A stretch of 64,000 nt of DNA, from contig NZ_JALKBZ010000001.1 in the NCBI RefSeq assembly GCF_023227765.1, positions 62,001-126,000 on the forward strand, in the 5' to 3' direction. A model generated the notes under the pieces. It was not told where the DNA came from, did not search any database, and saw only the letters and a program-made list of their open reading frames with translations. Positions 28,358 through 36,284 of the stretch are shown here, piece by piece (position 1 is the first letter of the stretch; each line of letters starts with the position of its first letter). Origin of the DNA: Fuchsiella alkaliacetigena (lineage in GTDB: Bacteria; Bacillota; Halanaerobiia; Halobacteroidales; Acetohalobiaceae). A program made the translations under genes and the position numbers.

Positions 28358-29008
28358 CTAATTCTCAACTTCATTTTTAACTTCAGCTGCAAAGTCTTCC
28401 TCTTCAACTTCAATACCCTCACCTAATTCATAACGAGTAAATCTTCTAATATTGATATTTTCACCTAGTTCAGCTACTTTTTCTGTAATTAATTCAGCTA
28501 CTGTTTTATCATCATCACGAATATAAGGCTGCTCTAAAAGGCAGTTTTCACTAAAGAACTTATTTAAACGTCCTTCAACTATCTGCTCAACTACATGCTC
28601 CGGTTTACCGTCATTAAGAGCTTGAGTTTTAAGTACCTCTTTTTCCTTAGCAACTACCTCTTCTGGAACATCATCCTTAGATAAATACTTAGGATTAGCA
28701 GCAGCAATATGCATAGAAATATTATCAACTAACTTTTTAAAAGCATCGTTTTTAGCTACAAAGTCCGTTTCACAGTTAACCTCTACTAATACTCCTATCT
28801 TACCACCCATATGTATATAAGCTTCAACTAAGCCTTCAGCTGCTGTTCGATCAGCCTTTTTCTCAGCTTCAGCAATTCCCTTCTCTCTTAAATAATTAAC
28901 AGCTTCTTCCATATCACCATCAGTCTCTTTTAAAGCTTGCTTACAGTCTAAAATTCCAGCACTAGTCTTCCTACGTAGCTCTTTAACATCAGCTGCCGAA
29001 ATTCCCAC
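28358..29008 (-). CDS. tsf: Translation elongation factor Ts
   Basis: Guanine-nucleotide exchange factor for EF-Tu. The 216-residue protein has the UBA-like N-terminus VKELRRKTSAGILDCKQAL, the KGIAEAEKKADRTAAEG segment and the core GVLVEVNCETDFVAKND, with a short dimerisation region. GTG start behind GGAGGG. Ends with an acidic tail (about 14 residues). Downstream of rpsB across a stem-loop. Confidence 0.97.
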   Translation of the reverse strand: MGISAADVKELRRKTSAGILDCKQALKETDGDMEEAVNYLREKGIAEAEKKADRTAAEGLVEAYIHMGGKIGVLVEVNCETDFVAKNDAFKKLVDNISMHIAAANPKYLSKDDVPEEVVAKEKEVLKTQALNDGKPEHVVEQIVEGRLNKFFSENCLLEQPYIRDDDKTVAELITEKVAELGENINIRRFTRYELGEGIEVEEEDFAAEVKNEVEN

Positions 29009-29042
29009 TTTATACCCTCCTTTAATTAAGTAGACTCAAGAA

Positions 29043-29081
29043 AAGGGCGTTATAAGGGCCAGCCCCTTATATAACACCCTT
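29043..29081 (-). terminator. Long stem-loop between rpsB and tsf (partial terminator)
   Basis: On the minus strand AAGGGTGTTAT and AAGGG pair with CCCTT and ATAACGCCCTT, giving a helix of 16 base pairs with a two-base bulge and a small loop, followed by a short U-rich stretch (TTCTT). Similar attenuators between rpsB and tsf adjust the ratio of the two proteins in other bacteria. Confidence 0.65.
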
Positions 29082-29096
29082 ATTAATAAAATTAAA

Positions 29097-29897
29097 TTAT
29101 TCTGTCTCTTCTTCTGTTTCAACTTCAACCTCTTCCTCTTCTTCAGTAGCAGTTTCTTCTGTTGATCTTTCCTCTGCTTCTTCATCGAAAGATTCTGCCA
29201 TCTCTTGCTCCTGTACTCCCTGTTTGCCTTCTAAGACTGCATCAGCCATAACTCCAGTCAACAGCTTAACAGCTCTAATCGCATCATCATTACCAGGGAT
29301 TATATGGTCAATTAAATCAGGATCACAGTTAGTATCCACAATAGCTACTACAGGAATTCCTAATTTATTAGCTTCAGCAACAGCTATCTCTTCTCGACGA
29401 GGATCAGCTACAAAAACAGCATCTGGCAGCCCATCCATATCTCTAATTCCACCTAAAAATCTAAGTAGCTTACTACGCTCTTTCTCTAATTCTGAAACCT
29501 CTTTTTTAGGCAAGACCTCAAAGAGACCATCTTCTTCCATCTGTTCCAACTCATTTAAGCGGTCAATGCGCTTCCGAATTGTTTGATAGTTAGTTAATAG
29601 TCCTCCTAACCATCGCTCATTTACATAAGGCATCCCACATCTTTCAGCTTCCCGCTTAATAGTATCCTTAGCCTGCTTTTTAGTACCTACAAATAAAATT
29701 TCTTTACCTGCAGCAGCTAAATCACGTACATAGTTATAAGCATCCTCCACTAGTACCACGGTCTGCTGCAAATCAATAATATAAATCCCATTTCTTTCAG
29801 TAAAGATATAAGACTTCATTTTAGGATTCCAGCGTTTAGTTTGATGACCAAAATGAACACCTGACTCTAACATCTGCTTCATTGTTACTACAGACAT
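29097..29897 (-). CDS. rpsB: 30S ribosomal protein S2 with acidic C-terminal tail
   Basis: Small-subunit head protein. The core (residues 1 to about 230) has [83 protein letters not shown] and [13 protein letters not shown] tail of about 35 residues, more than half Glu, follows. The ATG at 29897 has GGGAGGTG seven bases upstream; an upstream extension of the frame is only the leader. It has its own promoter and a two-hairpin leader. Confidence 0.97.
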   Translation of the reverse strand: MSVVTMKQMLESGVHFGHQTKRWNPKMKSYIFTERNGIYIIDLQQTVVLVEDAYNYVRDLAAAGKEILFVGTKKQAKDTIKREAERCGMPYVNERWLGGLLTNYQTIRKRIDRLNELEQMEEDGLFEVLPKKEVSELEKERSKLLRFLGGIRDMDGLPDAVFVADPRREEIAVAEANKLGIPVVAIVDTNCDPDLIDHIIPGNDDAIRAVKLLTGVMADAVLEGKQGVQEQEMAESFDEEAEERSTEETATEEEEEVEVETEEETE

Positions 29898-29941
29898 ACT
29901 AGCACCTCCCTCCGGTTTTAATCCTCCACTCACCTCAACTC

Positions 29942-30019
29942 CTAATTAAACCTGCTAAATAACAGGCACCCTAATTAGAATCAGCAAGTGTGCGTATTTA
30001 GTGTATCCTAGATATACAC
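29942..30019 (-). promoter_or_regulatory. Structured leader of the rpsB transcript
   Basis: Two hairpins lie between the promoter and the rpsB ribosome site. The first (30001-30019) pairs GTGTAT with ATACAC at the very 5' end. The second (29942-29978) pairs CTAATTA with TAATTAG, with an inner CCTG/CAGG helix. The arrangement suggests autogenous control of rpsB-tsf; that role is inferred. Confidence 0.5.
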
Positions 30020-30027
30020 CATTACGT

Positions 30028-30056
30028 AGTATAACACAAATACTCTATATTATCAA
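30028..30056 (-). promoter_or_regulatory. Sigma-A-type promoter of rpsB-tsf
   Basis: Minus-strand -35 box TTGATA (30051-30056) and -10 box TATACT (30028-30033) separated by 17 bases, about 130 bases upstream of the rpsB ATG and downstream of the flagellar operon terminator. Confidence 0.8.
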
Positions 30057-30104
30057 TATTTTTTAGCAAAAACACAAAAATATTATCAGAAAAAAGCTGA
30101 ATAT

Positions 30105-30158
30105 AAAAAATGGTTAGCAGTTAATCACTTTTAAAGCAAGTGCTTAACTACTAACCAT
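30105..30158 (-). terminator. Strong rho-independent terminator of the flagellar operon
   Basis: A 15-bp outer helix (one G-U pair) formed by ATGGTTAGTAGTTAA and TTAACTGCTAACCAT, with an inner CACTT/AAGTG helix, is followed by six U residues on the minus strand. The 5' arm lies within the last codons and stop of the MltG-like gene, so the coding end doubles as terminator stem. Confidence 0.9.
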
Positions 30159-30944
30159 CTTCAATAATATTTCCCCAGCTGTAATATTAGGTTTAAATTC
30201 ATACACACCAGCCATAATTCTAGTACTAATTCCTAGGCGTCTAATCAAATTCAATAAAACATCCGGATTTTCAATTACTCCTGCTTGATATAATGTATTT
30301 ACAGTCTCATTAGCAGTCCAACCCTCTTCAATTTCAACTTCAATAGCTGAATCCTCCAACTCCAATCCTATATCTAAATCAAAGACCGAACTCAAATCAA
30401 TATTATCAACCCCACCTTGAACAAAAGAATTAGCTTCTAACTTAACTAGTTCCAAAGTGATTTCTTCAGCTTCTATATCTTCTTCAAATTTCATTCCTAA
30501 ATCTTCAGCTAAATTGATAATTTTTTCTTCATTCATTTCTTGTGGGAACTTCATTCCCAACTCTTCAGCTCTATTTACAACTCTATCATCACTTATCTCC
30601 TTAAGATCCACTTGCTCATAAAATTCCATACCTAAATCTTGAGCCTTTTCAATTAATAGCTCCTCTTCAATATTCTCCGGAAACTTCATTCCTAACTCCT
30701 TAGCTTCTGCTATCAATGTTTCTTCTTCTAACTCCTCAGGAAACTCCATTCCTAACTCCCGCGCTTGATTGATAATCTCTACCTCAGTAAGTTCCTGTTC
30801 TTCTACCATCTCTTCCTCTACAGCAGCTTCTCTTTCAAAGTCGCCGACAACATTAGAGTCCATACCGAAATTATTAATTACCAATAAAACTAGAGCAACT
30901 ACCATCATTAAAGTTCCTAGTCCTAATAAAATTTTTCTAAGCAA
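30144..30944 (-). CDS. Membrane-anchored protein with five LGM repeats and an MltG/YceG-like C-terminal domain
   Basis: The 266-residue protein has one N-terminal membrane segment (residues about 5-25), an acidic stretch, five tandem repeats of 20-25 residues with the core A-x-[ED]-LGM-x-F (residues about 56-160) and a C-terminal domain (about 200-266: GWTANETVNTLYQAGVIENPDVLLNLIRRLG...MAGVYEFKPNITAGEILLKM) resembling the LysM-like N-terminal part of endolytic transglycosylase MltG. The catalytic MltG domain is absent, so it is not expected to cut peptidoglycan; wall binding at the flagellar site is a guess. Last gene of the flagellar operon; its stop lies in the terminator stem. Confidence 0.65.
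   Translation of the reverse strand: MLRKILLGLGTLMMVVALVLLVINNFGMDSNVVGDFEREAAVEEEMVEEQELTEVEIINQARELGMEFPEELEEETLIAEAKELGMKFPENIEEELLIEKAQDLGMEFYEQVDLKEISDDRVVNRAEELGMKFPQEMNEEKIINLAEDLGMKFEEDIEAEEITLELVKLEANSFVQGGVDNIDLSSVFDLDIGLELEDSAIEVEIEEGWTANETVNTLYQAGVIENPDVLLNLIRRLGISTRIMAGVYEFKPNITAGEILLKMVSS
30465..30779 (-). repeat. Five tandem protein-coding repeats (LGM repeat)
   Basis: Encodes residues 56-160 of the MltG-like protein. LGM occurs at residues 64, 84, 104, 129 and 149, so the period is 20, 20, 25 and 20 residues. Each copy has the form hydrophobic pair, x-x-A-x-[ED]-LGM-[KE]-F-[PEY]-[EQ] followed by Glu-rich residues. Copies differ at the DNA level, so they are old or under protein-level selection. 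Confidence 0.8.
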
Positions 30945-31520
30945 TTACTTATCACCTCTGTCATCAAATTTTAAAATTAACTCTACTTCCCGCTGACCTA
31001 AATTTAATCTTTTAGCAATTTGAGTATAGTCCAATCCCTGAGCTGAAAGTTCAGCTATCTGATGATACTTATCTTCTTTTGATTCCGACTCCACTTCTTC
31101 GGTTATCGATGAATTTTCAGTCTGTTGAGAACTCTCGGTTGCTAAAGTTGAATCTGACTTTTGAGCTTGAGCTGAATTAAGCTTTTCAACACTTAAATCA
31201 CTATCCTCTACCACATTCAATCTTGAATTTAAAGCATTAGAAAAGTTTGAATAAGTTTCTTTAGTTGAAGAATTATCTAGTTTTTCTTGCTTAATCTCTA
31301 AACCATTCAAAGCATTATCTAGGCCATTATTTAAGTTAGCTAATAGTTCTGATAGTCTCTGCTCTCTCTTTTTTAATTCTTTATTCAGATAAAGATAGTC
31401 AGCAGTAGAATCTTCAAAGTCACTATTAGTATTAATATCAGTATCTCTATCCTGTTTATAAGTTAAGAAAAGAGAAGCCAAAATAAATAGTGCGCCTAAA
31501 ATAAAGAGTATTATTTCCAA
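30945..31520 (-). CDS. Membrane-anchored coiled-coil protein, SwrB/DUF6115-like
   Basis: The roughly 191-residue protein has an N-terminal membrane helix (IILFILGALFILASLFL), a coiled coil from about residue 35 (YLYLNKELKKREQRLSELLANLN), a Ser/Glu-rich linker and a C-terminal helix-turn-helix-like end (IAELSAQGLDYTQIAKRLNLGQREVELILKF). Position after sigD and this layout match SwrB of Bacillus, which promotes flagellar type III export. A TTG at 31520 sits eight bases after GGAGG; an ATG at 31541 is the alternative. Assignment to SwrB rests on layout and context. Confidence 0.65.
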   Translation of the reverse strand: MEIILFILGALFILASLFLTYKQDRDTDINTNSDFEDSTADYLYLNKELKKREQRLSELLANLNNGLDNALNGLEIKQEKLDNSSTKETYSNFSNALNSRLNVVEDSDLSVEKLNSAQAQKSDSTLATESSQQTENSSITEEVESESKEDKYHQIAELSAQGLDYTQIAKRLNLGQREVELILKFDDRGDK

Positions 31521-31537
31521 AGTTCTCTCCTCCAAAT

Positions 31538-31846
31538 TCATACCTTAATATCAATGTAGTTTCCTCGTTTAGACTCCTGTTTTTCTGACTCCTGCTCCGT
31601 AGAAGACTCTTTAGCCTTCTCTTCAGATTCAGAGTTTTCCTCTTCATTTTCTTCATCAGCATCTACCTGTTTGTTTAAAGCTTCTTCAGATTCATTGACC
31701 TGTCGTTGCTTTTCCTCATTAATTTTTTGAAACTGATTGCTTAAGTGTTGCTGATTGTTTTCCAAAACTTGCTCTTGATGCTGCTGCACTTCACTCATTT
31801 TTACCGAACGAGGTACCTGAGTATGGGGATTAATAGACTCAACCAT
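31538..31846 (-). CDS. Small acidic hydrophilic protein, function unknown
   Basis: The 102-residue protein has no membrane segment or enzyme motif. A Gln/Glu-rich helix with likely coiled-coil character (SEVQQHQEQVLENNQQHLSN) is followed by a very acidic low-complexity stretch and a short basic end closing with NYIDIKV. ATG at 31846 behind GGGGGTGA. It lies between fapA and the SwrB-like gene, in the space where flagellar operons of Clostridia often carry an unnamed small gene. Not recognised. Confidence 0.55.
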   Translation of the reverse strand: MVESINPHTQVPRSVKMSEVQQHQEQVLENNQQHLSNQFQKINEEKQRQVNESEEALNKQVDADEENEEENSESEEKAKESSTEQESEKQESKRGNYIDIKV

Positions 31847-31880
31847 CTGCAATCACCCCCTCTAATATTTAGCTAAAACT

Positions 31881-33755
31881 TTAAACGTAAGACCCTTTTT
31901 TAACCTCGCCTTCTTCAACATAATAAGTAACATTAGATAACGCCTTACTAATTTTCTTTACTTCAGTACCAATAGTAAGTTGAACTCCAGGATGCAACTT
32001 AGACTTTATCTTTATTTTTCCTTCTTTACCCTCATCTAAACGTTTCTCCAAACTCTGCTTTTCTTCCTTTAATTCCTCAAGATGCTTAGCTAATTGAAAT
32101 CTCATCCTAGTTTTTTGACTTAATAAATTCCGATCCTTTTGAGATAAATCACCTTTTTCCTCTTGTCGTTTCTTAAGATAATTAATAGTCTTTAAAGCTT
32201 CATCCAATTCCTTCTGTTGTTCTTCTAACTCTTCCATTAACTGATTATATTCATCTCTTAATTCGGGAGTAACACCTACAAAAATCTGAGTTTTAGTTGC
32301 TAAATTTGAACCGATGATTTTAGCATCTATCTCCTTACCAGCTCTCACTATTCCCCCAACAATTAGACCCTTACTTTCTACCCGGATAATCCTCGCTGCA
32401 TCTATATCACTGTGCATAATTGCATCTCTAACTATTAAATCCCTATCGGTAACTACTCTCCCGTTTTCAATAAACTTAACCTTGATATCTTCCTTAGCCA
32501 TCAAGACTCCCTTGCTTCTACCTACAAAACCTTTTTGAACTAAAATACTACCTCCGGCTTCTAACCTTCCCCCTTGCACACTGCCTTTAACTTGAATATC
32601 CTGCTTAGCTTCTACCACCATTCCGTCTTTAACATCGCCTCTAACCTCCACAGTTCCCAAAAACTTAATATTACCTGTAGATAAGTCTACATCTCCTTTA
32701 ACAGTATGAATCGGCAGTACATTTATTTTATCGTCTTCTAAAACCACCTGTCCTTCAATATCAGCATAAAGCGACAGTTTATCTTCACCTAAGCTAGTAT
32801 TCTTACCAGTCGGCATTCTTTTATCCTCTGGTGGTTCGGGATCCACTTCTTCTCCAGTCACTGTAGTACCGGGAGTACCAGGTTCAGGAGGACTTTTAGT
32901 AGCTAAAACATCACCTTCGTTAACATTAATAATTTTTCCTAAATTACGATAATCTACGCTACCATCCTCTAACTTCTTTACCTTTTTCTCCTTTTCCTCA
33001 GGGTCAAACTTAAGATTAATTTGGGCATCTTTACCTGGAATAGGTTCCGTACCTTCAGCCACTAAAACATCTTCTATTTCTCCTTCTAAAATACCATCTC
33101 GATTAACTAAACTCTTAAGTTTATTCTCCTTAACCCCATGTCTAACTCCCTCAACCTCTAACTTTTCTTTAATATCTGCTAGACTAGCTTCTTTACCGCC
33201 TAAAGCAGACTTTACCGTCAGATAAGCTTTCATCTTATCATTACTTATCTTTACCTTAATTTCTGCATCTCTATCCAAATCAGGATCTCTATCAGCAACT
33301 TTTATTGGCTGTTCATACATATCTTCAACTAAAGCTTCACTAACTTGGTCATAATCCACATTCTGAATTTCTTTAGCATCTAATAAAGAGTCTACTTTAT
33401 TTAAGCCAACCTCTTCCCCTAAACCTTCAGCAGCAGTTAAGTAAATAAAAATTCCATCTTCATTAATGATTAGCTCTACTTCTCCATCTTTATTTTCTGT
33501 TGTTTCTTGCTCCTGTTCTTCAGAATCGCCTTCTTCAGAACTATCTTCGCTTGCTTCCAAGTTAGAATCTTCTTCAGTTAACAAGGTTACCTTATAGATT
33601 CCTTTTTTACCAAAGCCCAAAAATAAGCTTTCCTCATCAATTAATTCTAATTCAAAATCCTCTACTTCTAACTCCTGCCCTGTTTTAGCCTCTAACTCAG
33701 CTAAAGCCTTTTGTTTAGCTTTAGCTTTATCTTTAGCTTTTATTGTAAGTTCCAT
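31881..33755 (-). CDS. fapA: FapA family protein (DUF342) with Jag-N-like N-terminus
   Basis: The 624-residue cytoplasmic protein begins with a Jag-N-like domain (residues about 1-60, with SLFLGFGKKGIYKV), followed by an acidic linker, the DUF342 region and a long right-handed beta-helix of repeats such as VKGDVDLSTGNIKFLGTVEV and VKGSVQGGRLEAGGSILV, and then a coiled coil (about residues 510-575). FapA-type proteins are polymer-forming scaffolds linked to flagellar and polar assembly; the role here is inferred from location directly after the flagellar sigma factor. ATG with AAGGAGGGGTGAT upstream. Confidence 0.85.
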   Translation of the reverse strand: MELTIKAKDKAKAKQKALAELEAKTGQELEVEDFELELIDEESLFLGFGKKGIYKVTLLTEEDSNLEASEDSSEEGDSEEQEQETTENKDGEVELIINEDGIFIYLTAAEGLGEEVGLNKVDSLLDAKEIQNVDYDQVSEALVEDMYEQPIKVADRDPDLDRDAEIKVKISNDKMKAYLTVKSALGGKEASLADIKEKLEVEGVRHGVKENKLKSLVNRDGILEGEIEDVLVAEGTEPIPGKDAQINLKFDPEEKEKKVKKLEDGSVDYRNLGKIINVNEGDVLATKSPPEPGTPGTTVTGEEVDPEPPEDKRMPTGKNTSLGEDKLSLYADIEGQVVLEDDKINVLPIHTVKGDVDLSTGNIKFLGTVEVRGDVKDGMVVEAKQDIQVKGSVQGGRLEAGGSILVQKGFVGRSKGVLMAKEDIKVKFIENGRVVTDRDLIVRDAIMHSDIDAARIIRVESKGLIVGGIVRAGKEIDAKIIGSNLATKTQIFVGVTPELRDEYNQLMEELEEQQKELDEALKTINYLKKRQEEKGDLSQKDRNLLSQKTRMRFQLAKHLEELKEEKQSLEKRLDEGKEGKIKIKSKLHPGVQLTIGTEVKKISKALSNVTYYVEEGEVKKGSYV

Positions 33756-33776
33756 ATCACCCCTCCTTAAAACTAG

Positions 33777-34559
33777 CTAGTCCAGCAGTAGACTCTTTTT
33801 TCGACTGAGATAACCTCTTAATCTATAAATAGCCTTAGTATGCAACTGAGAAACTCTAGCCGTTGTTAACTCTAATACTTCACTAATTTCAGTTAGGTTT
33901 AATCCTTCATAGTAGTAAAGAGTAACCACCAGTTTTTCTTTAGGTTTCAACTTTTCAATTGCTTTAGCTAGAATTTCTTTCATTTCCTCGTAATGAAAGG
34001 TGTGCACTGGATCAGTAGCATCTTCATCAGCTATTACTTCTATTAAAGTAGTTCCTTCCACCTGACCACTGCTAATAAAGCTATCTAACGAAGTCTGTTG
34101 AGGAATATTTATTTCCGCTAAAAGATGAGCATATTCTTCAGTATCTAGTTCTAATTCTGCTTTTATTTCTTCATCGGTCGGAAGGCGACCTAATCTTTGA
34201 GCTAAATCTGAATTAGCTTTCGCTACTTGTTTAGCTTTTTTACGTACAGAAGTCGGAACCCAGTCTAACTTCCTCAATTCATCTATAATACTACCTCTAA
34301 TTCTAGAAATAGCATAAGTAGAAAACTTCACCTGACGACGATGATCAAATCTCTCTATAGCATCAATTAACCCTATTATGCCGTAATTTTGTAGATCCTC
34401 AAACTCAAACTTATCCGGAAGGCTAATCATCAATCTATTGACTACATACTTAACTAGAGGTACAAAGCGTAATATCAACTCTTCTTTAGCAATTTGACTT
34501 CCATTTTCTTTAAGCTCAATCCATAGCTCCTTTTCGGCTTTGCTTTTCCTCTTCTCTAT
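33777..34559 (-). CDS. sigD: Flagellar RNA polymerase sigma factor (SigD/FliA/WhiG family), probable AUA start
   Basis: Sigma-28 factor for late flagellar and motility genes. Region 2 shows FVPLVKYVVNRL, FEDLQNYGIIGLIDAIERFD and KFSTYAISRIRGSIIDELRKLDWVP; region 4 shows LKPKEKLVVTLYYYEGLNLTEISEVLELTTARVSQLHTKA. Starting at the first standard codon (TTG at 34478) would give 233 residues and cut into region 2. The frame continues to an in-frame TGA at 34577 and includes AEKELW, matching the family N-terminus. The only well-placed start is ATA at 34559, six bases after GGAGGG, giving 260 residues; an ATT at 34520, six bases after AAGGAG, is a second option. Confidence 0.85.
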   Translation of the reverse strand: MEKRKSKAEKELWIELKENGSQIAKEELILRFVPLVKYVVNRLMISLPDKFEFEDLQNYGIIGLIDAIERFDHRRQVKFSTYAISRIRGSIIDELRKLDWVPTSVRKKAKQVAKANSDLAQRLGRLPTDEEIKAELELDTEEYAHLLAEINIPQQTSLDSFISSGQVEGTTLIEVIADEDATDPVHTFHYEEMKEILAKAIEKLKPKEKLVVTLYYYEGLNLTEISEVLELTTARVSQLHTKAIYRLRGYLSRKKSLLLD

Positions 34560-34579
34560 CTTTATCCCTCCATATCAGA

Positions 34580-35032
34580 CTAATTTTCCTTCATATTTCT
34601 TACTAACTGAGCTAACTTTTCAGGATCTTCCTCTGCTAATTGATCTATCTCCTCCCGTTCTTCGTACTCTATTTCTTCTAAATCTAAAGGTTGAAACCCT
34701 TCTTCCTTTTCCTGACTTGACTCATTTAAAGCTTCCTCTTCAGTTTCTTGATTATTCTGCTGATCATACTGCTGAGCAGCTGTTTGTTGGGAAACAGCCT
34801 TTCTTTCAGCTTCTGCTTTATTCTCGGAACTAATTCCATCTATACTTTGAAAAACAAATCTATTTAGTAGATACATCAATGCTCCACCTAAAATTCCAAA
34901 AAACATAGCTGCTAAAAGACTTCTGCTTATAACAACTCTTAGAGATAATCCTGTAGCTACTGTAACTACCAAAACTAATAACAAAGCAACTACAGCAAAA
35001 GAAATAGCTCCTCCTGTAATTAAAGCTTTCAA
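34580..35032 (-). CDS. Two-helix membrane protein of the flagellar operon, function unknown
   Basis: The roughly 150-residue protein has two membrane segments (about residues 5-27 and 37-58), then a Gln/Glu-rich cytoplasmic region ending in FQPLDLEEIEYEEREEIDQL and PEKLAQLVRNM. No family was recognised with certainty. A TTG at 35032 lies nine bases after GGAG; a TTG three codons earlier touches it. It is tightly packed between cheD and sigD, 20 bases from the proposed sigD start, so it may be involved in flagellar regulation or assembly. Confidence 0.6.
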   Translation of the reverse strand: MKALITGGAISFAVVALLLVLVVTVATGLSLRVVISRSLLAAMFFGILGGALMYLLNRFVFQSIDGISSENKAEAERKAVSQQTAAQQYDQQNNQETEEEALNESSQEKEEGFQPLDLEEIEYEEREEIDQLAEEDPEKLAQLVRNMKEN

Positions 35033-35048
35033 AAGCGCCAACTCCTTT

Positions 35049-35531
35049 TTATAAAACCTGATCCTTTCCCTTAACTGTTTTTATTAGCACTCTTCCATCC
35101 TCTACATAGAACTCCATCGTTCTACCATAGTCCTTACCTACATCCTCAGCTAATAATCTAATCTGCTTTTCTTTTAAGATTCTTTTAACTGCTTCAATAT
35201 TCCTAGCTCCAATCTTCATTTTAGAACTGGAATTATCAAAACTAAACATTTGCGCCCCCCCGGCTATTTTAGCTACTAGTTTTCTAGAACTAGCTCCTTT
35301 ATTTTTAATCTTTTTTAATAGTAGTTCCATAGCAGTATCGGCATATTTAGCGGGATTATTATTTTCGCGATTACTAGGTACTTCTGGTAGCATAACGTGA
35401 GCTAAACCACCTATCTGAGCTTTAGAATCATAAATAGCAACTCCCACACAAGAACCTAAACCGGAAGTAATTAAAACATCATCATTTTGACCAACATTCA
35501 AGTCAGCCATTTTCACTCTAATCTTGTTCAT
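35049..35531 (-). CDS. cheD: Chemoreceptor glutamine deamidase CheD
   Basis: Deamidates glutamines of chemoreceptors and, in Firmicutes, binds CheC to control adaptation. The 160-residue protein has the catalytic cysteine in ITSGLGSCVGVAIYD, the histidine in GLAHVMLPE, and AKIAGGAQMF and IGARNIEAVKRIL. The ATG overlaps the cheC stop by four bases (ATGA), so the pair is translationally coupled. Confidence 0.95.
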   Translation of the reverse strand: MNKIRVKMADLNVGQNDDVLITSGLGSCVGVAIYDSKAQIGGLAHVMLPEVPSNRENNNPAKYADTAMELLLKKIKNKGASSRKLVAKIAGGAQMFSFDNSSSKMKIGARNIEAVKRILKEKQIRLLAEDVGKDYGRTMEFYVEDGRVLIKTVKGKDQVL

Positions 35532-36172
35532 ATCCTCCCCACTCCAAGCTGGGCTAAAATCTTAGTCAGAGACTCAGGAGTAGGAATGAAAAAAAAGTGC
35601 CCTTTAATACCTTCATCACCAGTATCTAAAAAGTTCGTCTCCACTATTAATGCATAGTCTCCAATATGTCCCTGCTGTAAAAAGGCTACCTCTAAAATAG
35701 CCCCTGCCATATCCAAGGCTAAACCAGGAACTGAAGGAAGTAAGGAAAGACCTGTCATCTGACTTAAAGTATTTAAATAAGAATTAGTTAAAATATTCCC
35801 TATTTCTTTCAAGCTTGAATTTTGAATCTCTATATTACTATCTTCAGACTCTAAATCTAAACTTTCATTTAACAATATACTACTTAACCTTTCAGCATCC
35901 TCTTTTTCCAATGCAAAGAGAATTTTTCCCGGAGCATCACCAGCTACTTCAACTAAAATCCCTGCTATTAAGGATTCAGCTCCCCCTAAAAGATCAGGCA
36001 CTTCATTTAGGTGTAAAATATTCACTTCGGGTACACTCATATCTATCTTTTGATCCAAGATCTGTGAAAAAGCTGTAGCAGCATTACCAGCACCTATATT
36101 GGCTACTTCCTTAAGAGCATCTAACTGTAAATCAGAAAGTTCAGTCACATCAGTATGTTCATCTTTTTTCAT
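35528..36172 (-). CDS. cheC: CheY-P phosphatase CheC
   Basis: Dephosphorylates CheY-P and regulates CheD. The 214-residue protein has both E-x2-N active-site helices: LKEVANIGAGNAATAFSQIL near residue 22 and LKEIGNILTNSYLNTLSQM near residue 118. ATG behind AAGGAGGAGG. The 112-base gap upstream, to the PilZ gene, holds no gene. cheA, cheB and cheW, which normally precede cheC, are not here. Confidence 0.93.
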   Translation of the reverse strand: MKKDEHTDVTELSDLQLDALKEVANIGAGNAATAFSQILDQKIDMSVPEVNILHLNEVPDLLGGAESLIAGILVEVAGDAPGKILFALEKEDAERLSSILLNESLDLESEDSNIEIQNSSLKEIGNILTNSYLNTLSQMTGLSLLPSVPGLALDMAGAILEVAFLQQGHIGDYALIVETNFLDTGDEGIKGHFFFIPTPESLTKILAQLGVGRI

Positions 36173-36284
36173 ATTGCTTACCTCCTCCTTTTCATTTTCG
36201 GATTGGTCTATTGAAAACTAAGTTTCTTACTTCCAGTAAAGATATATTTATCAGTATGGCTATATATAATTACTTCAAGATTAA

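Noticed and set aside
29898-29933. N-terminal extension of rpsB
   Set aside because: The extra residues come from the ribosome-site region; ATG 29897 gives the conserved start of S2.
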